This document shows positions 54,298 to 64,000 of a DNA stretch of 64,000 nucleotides, one piece after another. This DNA comes from Nitzschia sp. DOCU1. Its lineage: Eukaryota > Bacillariophyta > Bacillariophyceae > Bacillariales > Bacillariaceae. The stretch spans positions 2,509,534 to 2,573,533 of the forward strand of contig OX595986.1 in the NCBI GenBank assembly GCA_951394045.1, written 5' to 3'. Under the pieces are notes generated by a model, which was not told where the DNA came from, made no database searches, and worked only from the letters and a program-made list of their open reading frames with translations. Position numbers and translations under genes: made by a program. Every line of letters begins with the position of its first letter. The first letter of the stretch is position 1.

Positions 54298-57200
54298 GTC
54301 TTTATTTTCAGAGTTGACACGCCCGTCCACCCTCATGAAGCACCAGGAACATGAGAGGGTTGCCGGAATCGGCAATTTTCTAGTGTTCCTGGCCGGCCGA
54401 AAAAAGAAGGGGGAAGGGGGAGAAATTCAGTGCAATTAGGGGGGAGCATTTTGCCCATTTGAAACACCATACTGTGTCTTTGGCCCCACCACAAGAAGAA
54501 TGAGTTCGAGTACTACCTAGCTACAGTACTATCATAACAAGACTACTGTCGTAGCTACCACCATACTAGTAACAATGAGCTAGTATGACCAGCAGCCAGC
54601 AGCAGCTCCAATGCAAGTAGTAAGAAGGGCGGGCGCTACTAGTAGTAGCACACGAGGACCAGTAGCTCATAATATAGTGGCTGTCACAAAATACTATTCT
54701 AGTGGTGGCACCTATAGAGCTACCCTACTTTCCACTAGGAGCTACTACTAGCTAGGTCCTGCTGATACTCTAGCTAGTACTACTGGTGCTATGAATACTC
54801 TAATAGCACGCACAAGCAGCGAGGAGAACGACAGGTGCTGACGTTAGTAGTAGTAAGAAGCAATAGCACCACCCCACTACTGGCAGCCAACTACTATTCC
54901 GGAGTATAATACAGATACCATTACTAGCTAGATACTAGCTGCAGATAGTAAGTTGTGGTGGCTTGTTTACCAAAAACTGTGGTGGTTGTTCATGAAGCAC
55001 GAGGGGGGGACACGAGGACTGTTACTTGGGTGGCGTTGTGCCTTGGCAACTCCATGATAAAAGCCCGATGAGTAAGAAGAGGCTAATAGCAATAGCTAGC
55101 GGCAGTGGTGGTTGCAAAAAGATAGCTATTGTAGTGGTGGCACCAGTAGAGTAGCTAATTCTTCCACTACTAGCTACTACTAGTGAGTGAGTTCTGCTGA
55201 TACACCAGTCTTAGCTACAAGTAGTAGTAGTAGCTAGCTAGTGGTAAGACTAGCACCACACCACTACTGCTAATAGTATATTGGTGATAATATATTGTAG
55301 CAGCAAACTACTATTCTGGAGTATGATACAGATATCTATCGCTACTACTTTTAGCTGTGTACTACTAGCAGCACCTGGTAACTTTGGGGGCGGCGGGAAA
55401 ACCCGCGCGAAAGAGAGTCAAACAAGTCAAAAGACGGCTAATAATCTTTTTCATTAAGCATTTAGCTTTATATTTTATAAAGTAAAATCGCCGGTCAGTT
55501 TCATTAAGCATTTAGCTGTCTTTATTTTCAGAGTTGACACGCCCGTCCACCCTCATGAAGCACCAGGAACATGAGAGGGTTGCCGGAATCGGCAATTTTC
55601 TAGTGTTCCTGGCCGGCCGAAAAAAGAAGGGGGAAGGGGGAGAAATTCAGTGCAATTAGGGGGGAGCATTTTGCCCATTTGAAACACCATACTGTGTCTT
55701 TGGCCCCACCACAAGAAGAATGAGTTCGAGTACTACCTAGCTACAGTACTATCATAACAAGACTACTGTCGTAGCTACCACCATACTAGTAACAATGAGC
55801 TAGTATGACCAGCAGCCAGCAGCAGCTCCAATGCAAGTAGTAAGAAGGGCGGGCGCTACTAGTAGTAGCACACGAGGACCAGTAGCTCATAATATAGTGG
55901 CTGTCACAAAATACTATTCTAGTGGTGGCACCTATAGAGCTACCCTACTTTCCACTAGGAGCTACTACTAGCTAGGTCCTGCTGATACTCTAGCTAGTAC
56001 TACTGGTGCTATGAATACTCTAATAGCACGCACAAGCAGCGAGGAGAACGACAGGTGCTGACGTTAGTAGTAGTAAGAAGCAATAGCACCACCCCACTAC
56101 TGGCAGCCAACTACTATTCCGGAGTATAATACAGATACCATTACTAGCTAGATACTAGCTGCAGATAGTAAGTTGTGGTGGCTTGTTTACCAAAAACTGT
56201 GGTGGTTGTTCATGAAGCACGAGGGGGGGACACGAGGACTGTTACTTGGGTGGCGTTGTGCCTTGGCAACTCCATGATAAAAGCCCGATGAGTAAGAAGA
56301 GGCTAATAGCAATAGCTAGCGGCAGTGGTGGTTGCAAAAAGATAGCTATTGTAGTGGTGGCACCAGTAGAGTAGCTAATTCTTCCACTACTAGCTACTAC
56401 TAGTGAGTGAGTTCTGCTGATACACCAGTCTTAGCTACAAGTAGTAGTAGTAGCTAGCTAGTGGTAAGACTAGCACCACACCACTACTGCTAATAGTATA
56501 TTGGTGATAATATATTGTAGCAGCAAACTACTATTCTGGAGTATGATACAGATATCTATCGCTACTACTTTTAGCTGTGTACTACTAGCAGCACCTGGTA
56601 ACTTTGGGGGCGGCGGGAAAACCCGCGCGAAAGAGAGTCAAACAAGTCAAAAGACGGCTAATAATCTTTTTCATTAAGCATTTAGCTTTATATTTTATAA
56701 AGTAAAATCGCCGGTCAGTTTCATTAAGCATTTAGCTGTCTTTATTTTCAGAGTTGACACGCCCGTCCACCCTCATGAAGCACCAGGAACATGAGAGGGT
56801 TGCCGGAATCGGCAATTTTCTAGTGTTCCTGGCCGGCCGAAAAAAGAAGGGGGAAGGGGGAGAAATTCAGTGCAATTAGGGGGGAGCATTTTGCCCATTT
56901 GAAACACCATACTGTGTCTTTGGCCCCACCACAAGAAGAATGAGTTCGAGTACTACCTAGCTACAGTACTATCATAACAAGACTACTGTCGTAGCTACCA
57001 CCATACTAGTAACAATGAGCTAGTATGACCAGCAGCCAGCAGCAGCTCCAATGCAAGTAGTAAGAAGGGCGGGCGCTACTAGTAGTAGCACACGAGGACC
57101 AGTAGCTCATAATATAGTGGCTGTCACAAAATACTATTCTAGTGGTGGCACCTATAGAGCTACCCTACTTTCCACTAGGAGCTACTACTAGCTAGGTCCT

Positions 57201-60200
57201 GCTGATACTCTAGCTAGTACTACTGGTGCTATGAATACTCTAATAGCACGCACAAGCAGCGAGGAGAACGACAGGTGCTGACGTTAGTAGTAGTAAGAAG
57301 CAATAGCACCACCCCACTACTGGCAGCCAACTACTATTCCGGAGTATAATACAGATACCATTACTAGCTAGATACTAGCTGCAGATAGTAAGTTGTGGTG
57401 GCTTGTTTACCAAAAACTGTGGTGGTTGTTCATGAAGCACGAGGGGGGGACACGAGGACTGTTACTTGGGTGGCGTTGTGCCTTGGCAACTCCATGATAA
57501 AAGCCCGATGAGTAAGAAGAGGCTAATAGCAATAGCTAGCGGCAGTGGTGGTTGCAAAAAGATAGCTATTGTAGTGGTGGCACCAGTAGAGTAGCTAATT
57601 CTTCCACTACTAGCTACTACTAGTGAGTGAGTTCTGCTGATACACCAGTCTTAGCTACAAGTAGTAGTAGTAGCTAGCTAGTGGTAAGACTAGCACCACA
57701 CCACTACTGCTAATAGTATATTGGTGATAATATATTGTAGCAGCAAACTACTATTCTGGAGTATGATACAGATATCTATCGCTACTACTTTTAGCTGTGT
57801 ACTACTAGCAGCACCTGGTAACTTTGGGGGCGGCGGGAAAACCCGCGCGAAAGAGAGTCAAACAAGTCAAAAGACGGCTAATAATCTTTTTCATTAAGCA
57901 TTTAGCTTTATATTTTATAAAGTAAAATCGCCGGTCAGTTTCATTAAGCATTTAGCTGTCTTTATTTTCAGAGTTGACACGCCCGTCCACCCTCATGAAG
58001 CACCAGGAACATGAGAGGGTTGCCGGAATCGGCAATTTTCTAGTGTTCCTGGCCGGCCGAAAAAAGAAGGGGGAAGGGGGAGAAATTCAGTGCAATTAGG
58101 GGGGAGCATTTTGCCCATTTGAAACACCATACTGTGTCTTTGGCCCCACCACAAGAAGAATGAGTTCGAGTACTACCTAGCTACAGTACTATCATAACAA
58201 GACTACTGTCGTAGCTACCACCATACTAGTAACAATGAGCTAGTATGACCAGCAGCCAGCAGCAGCTCCAATGCAAGTAGTAAGAAGGGCGGGCGCTACT
58301 AGTAGTAGCACACGAGGACCAGTAGCTCATAATATAGTGGCTGTCACAAAATACTATTCTAGTGGTGGCACCTATAGAGCTACCCTACTTTCCACTAGGA
58401 GCTACTACTAGCTAGGTCCTGCTGATACTCTAGCTAGTACTACTGGTGCTATGAATACTCTAATAGCACGCACAAGCAGCGAGGAGAACGACAGGTGCTG
58501 ACGTTAGTAGTAGTAAGAAGCAATAGCACCACCCCACTACTGGCAGCCAACTACTATTCCGGAGTATAATACAGATACCATTACTAGCTAGATACTAGCT
58601 GCAGATAGTAAGTTGTGGTGGCTTGTTTACCAAAAACTGTGGTGGTTGTTCATGAAGCACGAGGGGGGGACACGAGGACTGTTACTTGGGTGGCGTTGTG
58701 CCTTGGCAACTCCATGATAAAAGCCCGATGAGTAAGAAGAGGCTAATAGCAATAGCTAGCGGCAGTGGTGGTTGCAAAAAGATAGCTATTGTAGTGGTGG
58801 CACCAGTAGAGTAGCTAATTCTTCCACTACTAGCTACTACTAGTGAGTGAGTTCTGCTGATACACCAGTCTTAGCTACAAGTAGTAGTAGTAGCTAGCTA
58901 GTGGTAAGACTAGCACCACACCACTACTGCTAATAGTATATTGGTGATAATATATTGTAGCAGCAAACTACTATTCTGGAGTATGATACAGATATCTATC
59001 GCTACTACTTTTAGCTGTGTACTACTAGCAGCACCTGGTAACTTTGGGGGCGGCGGGAAAACCCGCGCGAAAGAGAGTCAAACAAGTCAAAAGACGGCTA
59101 ATAATCTTTTTCATTAAGCATTTAGCTTTATATTTTATAAAGTAAAATCGCCGGTCAGTTTCATTAAGCATTTAGCTGTCTTTATTTTCAGAGTTGACAC
59201 GCCCGTCCACCCTCATGAAGCACCAGGAACATGAGAGGGTTGCCGGAATCGGCAATTTTCTAGTGTTCCTGGCCGGCCGAAAAAAGAAGGGGGAAGGGGG
59301 AGAAATTCAGTGCAATTAGGGGGGAGCATTTTGCCCATTTGAAACACCATACTGTGTCTTTGGCCCCACCACAAGAAGAATGAGTTCGAGTACTACCTAG
59401 CTACAGTACTATCATAACAAGACTACTGTCGTAGCTACCACCATACTAGTAACAATGAGCTAGTATGACCAGCAGCCAGCAGCAGCTCCAATGCAAGTAG
59501 TAAGAAGGGCGGGCGCTACTAGTAGTAGCACACGAGGACCAGTAGCTCATAATATAGTGGCTGTCACAAAATACTATTCTAGTGGTGGCACCTATAGAGC
59601 TACCCTACTTTCCACTAGGAGCTACTACTAGCTAGGTCCTGCTGATACTCTAGCTAGTACTACTGGTGCTATGAATACTCTAATAGCACGCACAAGCAGC
59701 GAGGAGAACGACAGGTGCTGACGTTAGTAGTAGTAAGAAGCAATAGCACCACCCCACTACTGGCAGCCAACTACTATTCCGGAGTATAATACAGATACCA
59801 TTACTAGCTAGATACTAGCTGCAGATAGTAAGTTGTGGTGGCTTGTTTACCAAAAACTGTGGTGGTTGTTCATGAAGCACGAGGGGGGGACACGAGGACT
59901 GTTACTTGGGTGGCGTTGTGCCTTGGCAACTCCATGATAAAAGCCCGATGAGTAAGAAGAGGCTAATAGCAATAGCTAGCGGCAGTGGTGGTTGCAAAAA
60001 GATAGCTATTGTAGTGGTGGCACCAGTAGAGTAGCTAATTCTTCCACTACTAGCTACTACTAGTGAGTGAGTTCTGCTGATACACCAGTCTTAGCTACAA
60101 GTAGTAGTAGTAGCTAGCTAGTGGTAAGACTAGCACCACACCACTACTGCTAATAGTATATTGGTGATAATATATTGTAGCAGCAAACTACTATTCTGGA

Positions 60201-63200
60201 GTATGATACAGATATCTATCGCTACTACTTTTAGCTGTGTACTACTAGCAGCACCTGGTAACTTTGGGGGCGGCGGGAAAACCCGCGCGAAAGAGAGTCA
60301 AACAAGTCAAAAGACGGCTAATAATCTTTTTCATTAAGCATTTAGCTTTATATTTTATAAAGTAAAATCGCCGGTCAGTTTCATTAAGCATTTAGCTGTC
60401 TTTATTTTCAGAGTTGACACGCCCGTCCACCCTCATGAAGCACCAGGAACATGAGAGGGTTGCCGGAATCGGCAATTTTCTAGTGTTCCTGGCCGGCCGA
60501 AAAAAGAAGGGGGAAGGGGGAGAAATTCAGTGCAATTAGGGGGGAGCATTTTGCCCATTTGAAACACCATACTGTGTCTTTGGCCCCACCACAAGAAGAA
60601 TGAGTTCGAGTACTACCTAGCTACAGTACTATCATAACAAGACTACTGTCGTAGCTACCACCATACTAGTAACAATGAGCTAGTATGACCAGCAGCCAGC
60701 AGCAGCTCCAATGCAAGTAGTAAGAAGGGCGGGCGCTACTAGTAGTAGCACACGAGGACCAGTAGCTCATAATATAGTGGCTGTCACAAAATACTATTCT
60801 AGTGGTGGCACCTATAGAGCTACCCTACTTTCCACTAGGAGCTACTACTAGCTAGGTCCTGCTGATACTCTAGCTAGTACTACTGGTGCTATGAATACTC
60901 TAATAGCACGCACAAGCAGCGAGGAGAACGACAGGTGCTGACGTTAGTAGTAGTAAGAAGCAATAGCACCACCCCACTACTGGCAGCCAACTACTATTCC
61001 GGAGTATAATACAGATACCATTACTAGCTAGATACTAGCTGCAGATAGTAAGTTGTGGTGGCTTGTTTACCAAAAACTGTGGTGGTTGTTCATGAAGCAC
61101 GAGGGGGGGACACGAGGACTGTTACTTGGGTGGCGTTGTGCCTTGGCAACTCCATGATAAAAGCCCGATGAGTAAGAAGAGGCTAATAGCAATAGCTAGC
61201 GGCAGTGGTGGTTGCAAAAAGATAGCTATTGTAGTGGTGGCACCAGTAGAGTAGCTAATTCTTCCACTACTAGCTACTACTAGTGAGTGAGTTCTGCTGA
61301 TACACCAGTCTTAGCTACAAGTAGTAGTAGTAGCTAGCTAGTGGTAAGACTAGCACCACACCACTACTGCTAATAGTATATTGGTGATAATATATTGTAG
61401 CAGCAAACTACTATTCTGGAGTATGATACAGATATCTATCGCTACTACTTTTAGCTGTGTACTACTAGCAGCACCTGGTAACTTTGGGGGCGGCGGGAAA
61501 ACCCGCGCGAAAGAGAGTCAAACAAGTCAAAAGACGGCTAATAATCTTTTTCATTAAGCATTTAGCTTTATATTTTATAAAGTAAAATCGCCGGTCAGTT
61601 TCATTAAGCATTTAGCTGTCTTTATTTTCAGAGTTGACACGCCCGTCCACCCTCATGAAGCACCAGGAACATGAGAGGGTTGCCGGAATCGGCAATTTTC
61701 TAGTGTTCCTGGCCGGCCGAAAAAAGAAGGGGGAAGGGGGAGAAATTCAGTGCAATTAGGGGGGAGCATTTTGCCCATTTGAAACACCATACTGTGTCTT
61801 TGGCCCCACCACAAGAAGAATGAGTTCGAGTACTACCTAGCTACAGTACTATCATAACAAGACTACTGTCGTAGCTACCACCATACTAGTAACAATGAGC
61901 TAGTATGACCAGCAGCCAGCAGCAGCTCCAATGCAAGTAGTAAGAAGGGCGGGCGCTACTAGTAGTAGCACACGAGGACCAGTAGCTCATAATATAGTGG
62001 CTGTCACAAAATACTATTCTAGTGGTGGCACCTATAGAGCTACCCTACTTTCCACTAGGAGCTACTACTAGCTAGGTCCTGCTGATACTCTAGCTAGTAC
62101 TACTGGTGCTATGAATACTCTAATAGCACGCACAAGCAGCGAGGAGAACGACAGGTGCTGACGTTAGTAGTAGTAAGAAGCAATAGCACCACCCCACTAC
62201 TGGCAGCCAACTACTATTCCGGAGTATAATACAGATACCATTACTAGCTAGATACTAGCTGCAGATAGTAAGTTGTGGTGGCTTGTTTACCAAAAACTGT
62301 GGTGGTTGTTCATGAAGCACGAGGGGGGGACACGAGGACTGTTACTTGGGTGGCGTTGTGCCTTGGCAACTCCATGATAAAAGCCCGATGAGTAAGAAGA
62401 GGCTAATAGCAATAGCTAGCGGCAGTGGTGGTTGCAAAAAGATAGCTATTGTAGTGGTGGCACCAGTAGAGTAGCTAATTCTTCCACTACTAGCTACTAC
62501 TAGTGAGTGAGTTCTGCTGATACACCAGTCTTAGCTACAAGTAGTAGTAGTAGCTAGCTAGTGGTAAGACTAGCACCACACCACTACTGCTAATAGTATA
62601 TTGGTGATAATATATTGTAGCAGCAAACTACTATTCTGGAGTATGATACAGATATCTATCGCTACTACTTTTAGCTGTGTACTACTAGCAGCACCTGGTA
62701 ACTTTGGGGGCGGCGGGAAAACCCGCGCGAAAGAGAGTCAAACAAGTCAAAAGACGGCTAATAATCTTTTTCATTAAGCATTTAGCTTTATATTTTATAA
62801 AGTAAAATCGCCGGTCAGTTTCATTAAGCATTTAGCTGTCTTTATTTTCAGAGTTGACACGCCCGTCCACCCTCATGAAGCACCAGGAACATGAGAGGGT
62901 TGCCGGAATCGGCAATTTTCTAGTGTTCCTGGCCGGCCGAAAAAAGAAGGGGGAAGGGGGAGAAATTCAGTGCAATTAGGGGGGAGCATTTTGCCCATTT
63001 GAAACACCATACTGTGTCTTTGGCCCCACCACAAGAAGAATGAGTTCGAGTACTACCTAGCTACAGTACTATCATAACAAGACTACTGTCGTAGCTACCA
63101 CCATACTAGTAACAATGAGCTAGTATGACCAGCAGCCAGCAGCAGCTCCAATGCAAGTAGTAAGAAGGGCGGGCGCTACTAGTAGTAGCACACGAGGACC

Positions 63201-64000
63201 AGTAGCTCATAATATAGTGGCTGTCACAAAATACTATTCTAGTGGTGGCACCTATAGAGCTACCCTACTTTCCACTAGGAGCTACTACTAGCTAGGTCCT
63301 GCTGATACTCTAGCTAGTACTACTGGTGCTATGAATACTCTAATAGCACGCACAAGCAGCGAGGAGAACGACAGGTGCTGACGTTAGTAGTAGTAAGAAG
63401 CAATAGCACCACCCCACTACTGGCAGCCAACTACTATTCCGGAGTATAATACAGATACCATTACTAGCTAGATACTAGCTGCAGATAGTAAGTTGTGGTG
63501 GCTTGTTTACCAAAAACTGTGGTGGTTGTTCATGAAGCACGAGGGGGGGACACGAGGACTGTTACTTGGGTGGCGTTGTGCCTTGGCAACTCCATGATAA
63601 AAGCCCGATGAGTAAGAAGAGGCTAATAGCAATAGCTAGCGGCAGTGGTGGTTGCAAAAAGATAGCTATTGTAGTGGTGGCACCAGTAGAGTAGCTAATT
63701 CTTCCACTACTAGCTACTACTAGTGAGTGAGTTCTGCTGATACACCAGTCTTAGCTACAAGTAGTAGTAGTAGCTAGCTAGTGGTAAGACTAGCACCACA
63801 CCACTACTGCTAATAGTATATTGGTGATAATATATTGTAGCAGCAAACTACTATTCTGGAGTATGATACAGATATCTATCGCTACTACTTTTAGCTGTGT
63901 ACTACTAGCAGCACCTGGTAACTTTGGGGGCGGCGGGAAAACCCGCGCGAAAGAGAGTCAAACAAGTCAAAAGACGGCTAATAATCTTTTTCATTAAGCA

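Larger units (their letters stand above)
53151..64000 (+). repeat. Tandem satellite array, 1,220-bp unit, 8.9 copies, open at the window edge
   Basis: The unit beginning GGCAATTTTCTAGTGTTCCT starts at 53151, 54371, 55591, 56811, 58031, 59251, 60471, 61691 and 62911, exactly 1,220 bp apart, and the ninth copy is cut by the window end at its position 1,090. I compared many lines between copies and found no differences. No ORF of useful length lies in the unit; it is full of TAG/CTA words and CTAG palindromes. Each copy contains a GGCCGGCC palindrome, a diverged internal duplication, a CGGCGGGAAAACCCGCGCGA segment and an AT-rich block flanked by TTTCATTAAGCATTTAGCT repeats. The array may be subtelomeric, pericentromeric or an isolated expansion. 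Its identity points to recent amplification, active homogenisation, or assembly duplication. Confidence 0.97.

Noticed and set aside
53151..64000. Array as rDNA spacer, telomere repeat, CRISPR or transposon array
   Set aside because: No rRNA sequence, no TTAGGG-like tract, no short repeat-spacer pattern, no terminal repeats or transposase/reverse transcriptase ORF in the unit.

Overview
The window is nuclear DNA from a eukaryote, most likely a pennate diatom close to Phaeodactylum tricornutum. Genes are compact, on both strands, and interrupted by short GT-AG introns (mostly 46-130 bp). Several proteins carry the diatom-type plastid leader: a signal peptide ending in a cleavage site followed by Phe (for example ATA/FTLGGP, CSA/FVGQ, GIA/FQN, VNA/FNN). 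GC is moderate, and intergenic DNA is rich in TAG/CTA words. The organism call is inference from these features. No bacterial operons, CRISPR arrays, rRNA or tRNA genes were seen.

Layout: 0-8 kb holds a mitochondrial class I release factor, a kinesin-light-chain-like TPR protein, a plastid cyclophilin-like protein and the DEAH helicase Prp43/DHX15. 8-16.6 kb holds an ADCK2-type ABC1 kinase, a plastid carotenoid oxygenase, mitochondrial aspartate aminotransferase, a plastid SAM methyltransferase and a small mitochondrial membrane protein. 17-30.5 kb holds a Gly/Tyr-rich HMG-box protein, an ICMT/PEMT-type methyltransferase, a membrane-anchored glutaminyl cyclase, a Kre6/Skn1-like GH16 enzyme (six exons, probably beta-glucan/chrysolaminarin synthesis), a plastid fibrillin, a Cys-rich type I membrane protein and a seven-TM protein. 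30.6-38.3 kb holds VDAC, ATG101 in five small exons, a small membrane protein, TRM6 and a tiny plastid membrane protein. 38.3-53 kb holds a CCZ1-like longin protein, an undefined ORF, an unusual membrane protein with a decayed Hsp70-like fold, a diatom-type hypothetical gene and a full seven-exon xanthine dehydrogenase.

From 53,151 to the window end at 64,000 the sequence is a head-to-tail tandem array of a 1,220-bp noncoding unit (8.9 copies visible, no differences noticed by eye, continuing past the edge). Each unit has an old internal duplication, two E2F-like words over a small hairpin, and an AT-rich block flanked by a 19-bp direct repeat. This satellite is the most unusual element in the window.

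Functional themes are organelle metabolism (plastid and mitochondrion), vacuole/autophagy (ATG101, a CCZ1-like protein, possibly GH16) and tRNA/mRNA processing (TRM6, Prp43). Most genes are singletons with no operon-like logic. Neighbours are often convergent with 65-230 bp between stop codons.
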